From Falciphora oryzae (lineage: Eukaryota; Ascomycota; Sordariomycetes; Magnaporthales; Magnaporthaceae), in NCBI GenBank assembly GCA_000733355.1, contig JNVV01000024.1, positions 265,865 through 329,864 on the forward strand: a stretch of DNA of 64,000 nucleotides, given 5' to 3'. The position numbers and the translations under genes are program-made. Positions 47,872-56,589 of this stretch are shown one piece after another; within the stretch, counting starts at the first letter, position 1, and the number at the start of each line of letters is the position of its first letter. Below the pieces are notes generated by a model that had not been told where the DNA came from, did no database searches, and was given only the letters and a program-made list of their open reading frames with translations.

Positions 47872-49490
47872 AATATATATCGTTATTTTGCTACTCCTAT
47901 CGTTTTTAATCCTTTTACGGGTCCTGCACGCGATTATATGCAAAACCTAATTTTTTTTCGCCTGCGATCCGCCGGCGTTTTGCTATCTTTTAAGTTTTGC
48001 TAAGCAGGCGAGGGCATAGTACCCCGGCTGTCCGTAATACATGCAAAAATGGTTATCCCGTCGGTGCTATCGCTGCGTTTCGGTTAAAGGTCCCCTCGGG
48101 CTGGTTAAAATTTTACTAAGGTTTATGGGGTTGCCGGCGGGCGTAGGTGTTGGGGTTATCGCTGTTACCGGTTAGTAGTTCCCTGGTTTCGGCGCCGTCG
48201 TTCCGCCGTTATAGTATAATTTATATACGTAATCCGCGAAGTTATTGGATAAGTTTCGGTATATCCTAACCTATCCTTCGAAATTTTCGGGCCCGGGTTT
48301 ATTAATTTGGTTAATCGCGGCTTTAAAAAGCTCGTTGCTAACTTTATTTTTTAAAGCTTTTACGCGTATATTCGCCGGGTATCCGTTTATATCCGCCAAA
48401 CGAATAAACGCGCTAATGAAATTTCCAAACCTAATGTTTTTTTATTTAAAGGTATTAAAATCCCGGCGCGCCGCCGCTTTTATATTTTATATTTTATATA
48501 CCGGGTCGAGCAAATCGAAAAAGGAAGCGCAATCGGTAAAGCCGCGGGCTTATAATAAAGGTATGCCCGGGTGTTCCGCCACCGAATCGATAACGTTTCG
48601 GACGTGTTTGTACGCGTTTTTTAAAAGCCGCTAGGCCGCGTATAGGATTTTAGTCGCCGGTGTGGGGTATAAGGCGCTATCGAGGGTAAATTTGATATTA
48701 AAAAGTAATTTTTACGTAATATATTCCTTTTGCCGTTAGGCGTCGTTTGCATATGCCCCCGAAAAAAGGGGTGGTTTTGCGCCTACCGGTCGGAACGCCG
48801 GGGTAACGCCGGTAAAAGCGGTTTAAATCGCCGGCGGGGTATTAATAATTAAAGAAAATAGCGGGGATTGCGTGCGGGAAGTTCCAAAGGTAATAATGGT
48901 TGGGGTGTTGGCGGTATTGGGGTAGAGCCCCGGTGGTTGGGGGGCTTGTGGCAGTGCAAATTGCCGGGTTAACCGGTCGCATTCCGCGTTTAAACGCGTT
49001 ATAATAGCGTTGCGTTCCTAGGCTTCCGCTTTTAGCCTAGCGACCTATTGGGTATTCGCGTTATCGTCGCTTTAAAAGGTTATTATTTCGTTTTATAGTA
49101 AAGCGATTTTACCGTTTAAAAAACCCATTAGCTGTTTAAGCTGGCGGAACGCTGGCGAGGTTTAGCCGTTAATAAGGTCGCGATACAATTTTACGTAATT
49201 CTCGCCATTTTTATATGTTAAGGCTTGCAGGGTTGGGTATTTGGAAAAAAGTCCGAATGCTAGGACGGGGTTAAAAGGTAAAGGGGTTTCGGCTGGGTTT
49301 GTTATAATGTTACGTTAGTATAACGCTATCGGGTTTTAAGTTAGGTTTTGTTGTGTTAGGGTGGCGGGGATGTTGGGGCCTTTTCCAAAGTGTCCGGGTT
49401 TCGTCGCTATTGCGCCGCTTTCGAGGTATCGGGAAAAAAGCGGAACGCTGTGGAATCGTTCCGTATCTTTTAGTTTAAGGTACAACAAAT

Positions 49491-49619
49491 TGTTACGGCG
49501 CGGCAGCTGGGTATTAGGTTGAAGGTTTGTTGTTGCACGAAGGGGAAAGACCGCTGGCCCCGGAGGGGGCCGGCGGATCTCTAGCTAAATATAGGTGTGC
49601 TGGGCTTAGTCCCGTGACA
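49491..49619 (-). repeat. Gy-D 5' LTR (129 bp)
   Basis: Starts TGTTACGGCGCGG and ends CCCGTGACA on the plus strand; the LTR pair is identical in length to 33443-33571. Followed by TSD CTAAC and then the rest of Gy-A3 gag. Confidence 0.92.
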
Positions 49620-52600
49620 CTAACGATAAGGCCGATAAAAAAAGTAACGTTTGGACTACGACCAAACTGGCACTCGAAAGGGTCGAACAACGCGATATCG
49701 ACGCACGAAAGTTGGCTAAAGCCGACTGTTGGCGCTGCGGAAAAAAAGGGCACCATACGTTGGAATGCTACGCCAAAAAGGACACTAACGGCAAGGAACT
49801 TCCTTTTGCACCTGCAAAAACGGCCGGAGCTAAATCCATCCCTAAACGCCTTGCAACGGACGAATAAAAGGAACAGCCACGGGCTAAAAAGGCCAAAATC
49901 GCCGGCCTCGTTTCGAAAGCCCTGGAAAGAAACGCCCTTACCAAATCCCGAATCTTCGAGCTGTCAGATTCGGAATCGGACGATAACTATTAACAACCAT
50001 CGACCATCGTTGCTGCCCGAAGGCCCCTAACGGATAAAAAGCTCGCAAAGCCGATCCTCCGTATGTATATACGGGCAAAAAAATCGAAAGAGATACCTGT
50101 TCGGGTCCTTTTGGACGGAGGTAGCGACACGAAGGTTATTTCGGACAAAATAGCCAAGCAGCTTCCAAAGCATTTGGTCGACAAAGCTATTCCCCGTATT
50201 ATAACTACCTTTTCAAAAGCGGTCGAACTAAAAGCCGGAAAGCAACTAATAATTGACGTTACCCTCCGGCACAAAACGCACTATTTTACGGAAACGTTCG
50301 AAATTAATCCTACGGATCCAAATTGCGACGTTATCCTACCTTTCGCATAGTAAAAGCAACACCCACCGTTAGGCTTATTAAATCGCGACCTTCGGGATAT
50401 CCGCATAGATTCGGACAAATGCCGGAAATGCAACAAGCCCCGGGCCCGGAAGCTACAGGACTTACGGCCCCTAAAAGGCTTACGCCTTCGGGAAAATATA
50501 AAAACGGTCGAACCCGCAATTATTGCAGCTATTAAATACGGGCATAATATTCCTTCCCTTAAGGAAGTAGCCAAAGCAGATTTGGACGGCCTCAAATCGG
50601 TACCAAAAAAGTTTAGGGAATTCCTTCCTATTATAACGGAAGCGGCCGCTACCCGTTTTCCCGATCATCAGCCCTAGGACCACGAAATTCACCTAAAAAA
50701 GGAGCTTAATTAAACCATAGCCCTTTATACCAAATAAGCCAAAAGGAGCTGGACGTTTTAAAGCTTTAACTGGAAAAGCATGTGCGAACCGGCAAGGTTA
50801 AGCCATACAAAACTGCCAACAGTTCGCCCCTTATGTTCGCAAAAAAAAAACCCCCTCGATCCTTTAAAGGTAGTGGTCGACTATAAGGACGTTAACGCTA
50901 AAACGATCCCGATTCGGTGCCTTATCCCGCTTATTACGGAACTCCAAAATCAACTTCGGAATGCCAAATGGAAAACGAAAATCGACCTTAAAACCGGGTT
51001 TAACCTAATCCGGATAAAAAAAGGGCACGAATAGCTTACGGCCTTCCGCTGCAAATACAGCGTCTTCGAATTCACGGTTATACCTATAGGCCTTATTAAC
51101 GCCCCCGCCACCTTCCAAAGCATAATAAACCATATTTTTATAAACCTTATCAATGCCGGGCTCTTTGTATATCTAAATAACCTCCTAATATACGCCGAAA
51201 CTAAGGAACAACACGATAACTTAGTAAAGGAGGTGCTTCGCCGCCTTACCAAGCATAATTTAGCCGTAGCCCCTTGCAAATGCGTTTAAAGGGTGCACGA
51301 AATCGAATTCCTTAATCACATAATAGGACCCAATAGCATCGCAATATCCAAGGATAAAATGGACGCCATTATGCAATAGGAAGCCCCCAAATGCCTTAAA
51401 AACTCCCAATCCTTTATTAGCTTCGCCAACTTTTACAAAAGGTTTATTAAAGGGTTTTCCAAAATCGTTAAACCTATAACGACGGCCAACGCCCTGCCCA
51501 AAAGCCAATGGCGATGGACCCCCGAAATGGAACAAGCCTTCGAGGCTTTTAAAATCGCTTTCGTTTCGCCTCCGATACTCCGGCATTTCGATCCGTTTCT
51601 TCCGGCGTAAATCGAGGTAGACGCTTCGGACTTTGCCTTTAAAGGGGTGCTATCCCAAAAGGACCCCGAAACCAACAAACTGCACCCCGTTGCCTTCTAT
51701 TCGCGCAAAATGTCACCCGCCGAAATTAACTATAAAATTTACGATAAAAAACTTTTAGCGGTCGTCGATTATTTCGCTAGGTAAAAACATTACTTCGAAA
51801 GGGCAAAGCACCGGATAAAAGTTTATACGGATCACCGGAACCTCGAATATTTCCTAACGGCTAAAGTTTTTAATTGAAAACAAACTAAATAGGCATAACA
51901 GCTAGCTAATTATTAGTTTATAATCAACTACCGGCTAAAAAAGCAAAATAAAAAAGCTAATATACTATTAAAATTACCCCAATACAAGTTTAAAAAAGGG
52001 GGGAGTAAAGATTAGCCGATTACGACGATCCTATAAAAAAAACACTTCCTAACAAAAATTTCGGCCTTAAAAGGACAAAAAAATAACCTTATGGAAAAAG
52101 CTTTGCCGCAAAAAGCACCTTCTTTCCTCCTATCCCTAAACCGGCTTTGCAATATTCCTATCCTAAAATAAGCTACGGAATTTACTAATAAAGTTAAATA
52201 AGCTGGTATATCGGATTCCAAATACCAAAGCCGCTTCCAAAAGCCCGAAAAAGGTAAAAAAATTAAAAATAGCTTCCTTTATTATAAAAAAAAATTGTAG
52301 GTGCTAACGGAGGCTTTGCAAAAAAAAGTTTTCGAATTTAAATATAATATAAAAATCGCTAGACATATAGGTATGGATAAAACTTTCGAGTTAATTACTC
52401 GGCACTTTTAATAGCCCAATATCGAAGCAAAAATCCGGGAATACGTAAAGGGATGCTTGGAGTGCCAACGCAATAAAGCCCTAAGGTATGCCCCCTTTAA
52501 ACCCCTATAACCTATAAAGCTGCATTACCAGCCTTAAAAGACGGTAGTTATAGATTTTATTACGGACCTCCTTTTAAGCGATAAGTGCGATTTAATTTAA

Positions 52601-53699
52601 GTAATAGTAAACCCTTTTACTAAAATGGCGCATTTCGTTCCCCTTAAAATCAAGGGTAAAAAGTCGGATAATTTTATCTGCATTTTCGCTAAAAAATACT
52701 AGCGATTGCACGGTGTGCCCCTAAATATTATTTTTAATAGGGATTTTAAATTTACAAGCTATTTATGGAAAAATTTCTTCCGTTTAGTAGGCATAAAGCT
52801 AAAAATAAGCACTGCCTTTTATCCCCAAACGGATGGATAAACCGAAAGGCTTAACCAAAGCCTAAAAGCCTACTTTAGGTTTTTCGTAAATTACGAAATA
52901 ACCGATTAGGTTAAGCTGTTACCTACGGCGGAATTTACTTATAATAATACATTTTCGGCAAGTATTTTTATTACCCCTTTTTTCGCCAACTACGGGTATC
53001 ACCTAGCTTCCAATAATCCCCTTTTCCTAAAACAAATACGCAATTTAGTAAGCCAATTTTACCGGCATTAAATGACCTAGGTGCACGAAAAAGCTAAACG
53101 GTACCTCGAAAAAGCCCGGGAACGGATAAAGCATTGGGCCAACAAAAAAAAAGGCCTTTCGCCGGTCCTTACCGAAGGACAATTTGTTATACTAAACGTT
53201 CGGCATATAAAAACCCGTCGCTTTGCTAAAAAACTCGATGCTAAAATGCTCGGGCCCTTCCGGATCCTTAAGGTCATTTCTCCCACGGCGGTACGATTGG
53301 CCCTGCTTAAAACCTGGAAGATCTATAACGCTTTTCACGTATCCCTTATCAAACCCTACCGCTTTAGCATTTAGGCACGACCTAACCCTAACTAGGTATT
53401 GCAAAAGGCCTTTTCGGTTATAAAAGATTTCGTTATAAAGAAAGTTATGGATTTTATGGATACAGGCGGGAAAGTTCGTTATTTTATCTAATGGGAGGAT
53501 TACCTACGCAAAAAAAATTGGACGTAGGAACTTTAGGAGCATTTCGATACCGACGGATCTAAGCAGCACGTTATTGCTTTTTATCGGCTTAACCCCGATA
53601 AACCTAGGGACCCCCGCGTACTATTAGATATAAGCACGGCCGCATCCCTTAAGCGGGCTTCGGAAGGTTTCGAAACGCGCTTTAGGAAGAGGAGGATAG
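49620..53699 (+). pseudogene. Gy-A3 gag end and pol, RIP-degraded
   Basis: Begins with the gag zinc knuckle (CWRCGKKGHHTLEC, about 49729-49770, intact). Protease 50063-50350 has LLDGGSDTK with its Asp intact. RT about 50780-51480 contains YLNNLLIYA (about 51168-51195), so both catalytic Asp are Asn. RNase H is about 51490-51830, integrase about 52000-53370 (zinc-binding region near 52440-52480, central core about 52540-52900), then GPFRILKVISPTAVRLALLK (about 53250-53310) and a chromodomain (about 53420-53560). It is more decayed than Gy-A2 in RNase H and integrase. Gy-A2 aligns throughout, which fixes the 565-bp insertion site in Gy-A2. Confidence 0.9.
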
Positions 53700-53994
53700 T
53701 GTTACACGGAAAAACCCGTGGACCCAACTAATCGGCATTACGAGTCGGCTTTACGGAGGTTTAAAAACCCGCATAGGCGGTTAACGGCCCTAAGGCCAAG
53801 CGGTAAAGGTCGGAAGGCAGTGTGAATCATGTACTTGATACTTCGCACGGATTACAAAGGGTTTATATAAACCCTGCCATCTCCTATGTCCTTCACGAGA
53901 GATTCCTTCCTCCTCAAGCATCTTTTGAGCCCATAGAAAGATTATCTGCAATTTAGAGATTCTTTCTCCAAGCCGTCTTTGACCCTTTGTTACA
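53700..53994 (+). repeat. Gy-A3 3' LTR (295 bp, subtype 2)
   Basis: Starts TGTTACACGG (5' copy TGTCACACGG) and ends TTTGTTACA. The 295-bp length and subtype-specific U3 equal 24264-24558, which pairs these two LTRs despite 29 kb between them. Followed by TSD GGTGG and then the right TIR of pogo-2 (to 54052). Confidence 0.94.
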
Positions 53995-54054
53995 GGTGGT
54001 TGGAATTGGGGTGGCCGGAAGTGGGGGGTGGCGTAAAACAGGGGTCTTGACTTA

Positions 54055-55003
54055 GGCAAGCCCTATTTATTATAGAGACGCAGGTCCTTCAGAAAAGCTG
54101 ACATGAGAGTATATACAAGATGAATTAGAAGAGAAACGGATAATCTATCTGTTCGACCCGCCGAAACGTCCAGTGCGCAACCACCCACTTGGTCGGGAGG
54201 TCGTCCTGCTGTAGTCGAATCCAATTAGAGTAGTTGCCTCTCGGTCACTGGCAAACTGAGGTAGAAGCTGGGCTTCCACAAGCCCTCCACGTGTGGCAGG
54301 GTTGCCCCTCCCTTACCTAACTACCGCACATCGCAGAGCTCTGCACCATCCGACTTGAGGTCTCCAAAGCTGACTGCGGCGCGGGTCCTCCAAGGCCTCG
54401 TGGAAAACATAGGGCGGGCTTTTTGGGATCAAAGTAGGTATGATTCCTGGAGTGGTAGATTTCTCCTGTCTCAAGTCTTAGCCTTCTGACTGGGGAAGGC
54501 TGGAGATATTGGATCCTCAACCGGAGAAGACACATGCCTGCCGATCGGATTGGGGTTTCCCCTCGCTGTAGGCACCGTGCGGGATATTGATTACCTAAAC
54601 GGGCACTGACTGAAGAAATTCAACAGGTATGTGCCTAGTTTCACAAACCTTGAACGAGAGAAAATTTCGTTCTTTTCAACCGAGTTCACAAGCATCAACT
54701 TGGGGCTCCATTCACCCGCACACGCTGCGCAGATGACAAAGCCAGGTACAGCGAGCGTTGATCTGCTTTTCGTCTTCTAAGCCTCAGTTCGCTACACTGC
54801 TCACTCTGTCTTCTCGTTTCCTGTTTACATCGGTGCTAGAGTCTATTCCGGACCGGGCGCGCGCACTCGACTTACTGCCACCGGGGAAGGCAGTCCGGAA
54901 TAAAGAACTCGACCACGTACATACCTACCTAGGTAGGCTGAAGTCAAGATCCAGCCAGCCAGGCAGCATGGGCGAGTATGCTAACAGCCTTTTTGAGTAG
55001 GCC
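54055..55003. other. Host intergenic region upstream of the 2EXR gene
   Basis: Normal base composition returns here. No convincing gene was recognised; the minus-strand frame at 54317-54535 has no known motif. The last 250 bp presumably hold the promoter and leader of the 2EXR gene, including a short upstream frame (54758-55000) ending just before its ATG. Confidence 0.5.
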
Positions 55004-56589
55004 ATGTCGGAGGCTCCTCCGGTCCAGACTGGGACCACGCCCACTTTCCCATCATCTCCTCCTGAGCAGACCGTTGAGGGTCAAGGAACTGTCGACCATC
55101 TCGCCAGCGAGCTACAGTCCAATCTAACAGTCACGGAAGAGGGACACCCCGGCCTAGTATCCGAGCACCAAGAATCCAACCAGTCAGACAAGATGAACCA
55201 GAGCTGCGGCCCGGCCGATCAGGCAATGTCGGGTGTCAACCGTCAGGTTTCTGCCAGAGCGGACCCCTTCAACGACTCTCACTTCCAGTCAAGAGACAAC
55301 ACCGCCTTCCATCTCTTCTCTCAACTGCTCCCCGAGCTGCGGTTGATCGTCTGGGAACAGGCTCTGCCCCGGCAGCGATTTATCCCCCTCAACGTCGACC
55401 ATGACTTCGACAATACTGAACAGCCGACGCAGATGTACACCGCTCAGAACAGCCTGGGAAACACCATCAGCGGCGTCGACTACTCGCTCTCCGTGGAGGA
55501 TTACCGTTCGACGTTGAACCCGCTCCTCCATGTTAGCACCGAGTCCAGGAAGCTGGCCCTCAAGTTTTACCGCCTCCGCCTTCCCCTCCGCCGCCGCCAA
55601 GACGGCTGGCCGGTGCCAGGGAGCGACCAGACCTATCCAAGCTTCCTCTACATGAACCCCGAATTCGATATCCTGTCCCTCACGCCTAGCAACCCCTTCA
55701 TATCAGACAACCTCCTGTTTGGTCACAGCCCCCATATGCTGGCCCACTTCCTCCACGACGCCAGGGCCCACGACCCCAAGAACGTAGGCATCGTGCGCCT
55801 GGCGCTGGGTTCGGAATACCGCTGTCTCGATAATGAGGACCTGGGCAGCTTCAAGTCTCTGTGGGAAACCACTGATCCCATGACGGCGCAGGAGATCCGC
55901 TCCACCCGACGGCCAAGGCCTCGTTGATCGACATCTTGGAGAACAAGCTGGAGTCTGTCTTCTACATCGTCAACCTCGAGTACGACATTGCCACCAAGCC
56001 GGAGACGGCCGCCAGGCAGAACGTCGACCGCTTCGGCCACGGCTACCCTCTGACCCCGCGCGCGCCCACCACAGTCCACTTCGACCAGCTCGCGAGGGAC
56101 CCTCGGCCCGTCGAGGCGGAGCTCAGCGAGGCGGGGCTTGCTGCGAACCCCAGCATCCTCCGAGACTGTCTGTGGCGCAGCATCGAGGAGGCGGCCTTTG
56201 GCAAGGGGAACGAGCAGAGGAGCGGCGTCAACCTGGCCATCTGCGTCACGGCGAAGTGGGCCAGGCAGCCCATGGTGGACATTCTTGCGGGGAGGCCGCT
56301 GGACCACCGGGCGCACATGGACGTGCACCAGTTCCTGGCCAGCAAGGGGGGCCAGCAGAACCCGGGGACGGGTTCGGGCCAGGACATCCCACAGATGCTC
56401 CACAGGGAGCTGCAGCCGGCCCTGGGCATGTGGGTGGTCCCGCCTAGTGGTTTTTCGGAGGTCGATGACGGAGACCAGAACGAGGATGGGGGTGGGCGTG
56501 AGCTGTACATGGGGCTCGTGCCCAGGGCCAAGTTGGACATGGCCAACGGCCGCCCGGGCCTCTTGTTGTTTGAGGACGCCGTGCTGTGA
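55004..56589 (+). CDS. 2EXR-domain protein gene with apparent frameshift near 55895-55925
   Basis: ATG at 55004 opens 307 residues. A low-complexity, Pro/Ser/Gln-rich N-terminus (1-100) is followed by a 2EXR domain (about 102-190, starting FHLFSQLLPELRLIVWEQAL), a fungal domain of unknown function. The frame ends at 55927, but from about 55910 the next frame continues for more than 200 residues in similar style (KASLIDILENKLESVFYIVN) to 56589. One original protein of about 528 residues is likely. The shift must lie between the stop in the second frame at 55873 and 55927. No good intron of the right phase is seen (GTCTCG at 55824 to CAG at 55891 would fit in length but has a poor donor). It may be a real mutation, sequencing error or odd intron. 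Confidence 0.65.

Larger units (their letters stand above)
35395..49450 (-). pseudogene. Gy-D gag-pol with chromodomain, RIP-degraded and interrupted
   Basis: Minus strand: gag region about 49400-48000; protease/RT linker with DIILGLP-like motif (about 46940-46900); RT 46323-45960 (PILFAKKPKGGIRVCVDYRG, KWFSKMDIIAAFNRLRIAPG); RT active site YFNDVLIYS (about 45905-45885; first Asp now Asn); RNase H 45678-45286 (KTDALDWAVEGVFLQINAE, HSPAECNYEIYDKKFLTI) interrupted by TRIM-2 at 45218; integrase from 44740 to 44061, then resuming at 36509 beyond Gy-A2 down to about 35700; chromodomain about 35560-35395 (ILNSKGTPNALEYKMK, stop at a former Trp, ARDLEGANDRIRDFYKQHPN). The solo copia-1 LTR interrupts the protease area. 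Many stops. Confidence 0.88.
33443..49619 (-). mobile_element. Gy-D: chromovirus with 129-bp LTRs (native about 7.5 kb), expanded by three insertions
   Basis: Short LTRs of exactly 129 bp each lie at 33443-33571 and 49491-49619. TSD is CCAAC (33438-33442) versus CTAAC (49620-49624), one C to T apart. The left LTR end GTCCCGTAATA equals the right GTCCCGTGACA after two RIP-type changes. Gag-pol is on the minus strand. Insertions inside: Gy-A2 (36510-44055), TRIM-2 (44752-45218), solo copia-1 LTR (47246-47871). Removing them with one TSD each leaves 7523 bp. Confidence 0.92.
24264..53994 (+). mobile_element. Gy-A3: chromovirus (LTR subtype 2, native about 7.0 kb) split by Gy-C and Gy-D
   Basis: Two 295-bp LTRs (24264-24558 and 53700-53994) lie almost 30 kb apart, with a perfect 5-bp TSD GGTGG at 24259-24263 and 53995-53999. 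Between them are gag pieces 24571-24826, 31372-33437 and 49625-49990, then protease to chromodomain 50063-53600, all plus strand and in Gy-A2 order. Removing Gy-C, Gy-D and one TSD each leaves about 7004 bp, close to the 6981 bp of Gy-A1 and Gy-A2 plus the longer LTRs. Confidence 0.93.
15468..54052 (-). mobile_element. pogo-2: Fot1/pogo-type transposon (native about 1863 bp) split by two retrotransposons
   Basis: A TIR of about 50 bp starts AGTCAAGACCCCTGTTTT at 15468; its inverted copy ends at 54052, with TA on both outer sides (15466-15467 and 54053-54054). Between them lie transposase fragments on the minus strand (15660-16755 and 23737-24220) separated by Gy-A1 and followed by Gy-A3, each with its own perfect TSD. 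Subtracting both insertions plus one TSD each leaves 1863 bp, against 1862 bp for pogo-1. The right TIR is 29.7 kb from the rest of the element and is recognisable only by this reconstruction. Confidence 0.92.

Noticed and set aside
48245..48634. Plus-strand 129-codon frame in Gy-D
   Set aside because: Antisense to the Gy-D gag on the minus strand and without a recognisable domain; considered a shadow.
55824..55891. 68-nt intron joining the two 2EXR frames
   Set aside because: The length would fit, but the donor GTCTCG is poor and the removed sequence reads like coding sequence; kept only as an alternative.
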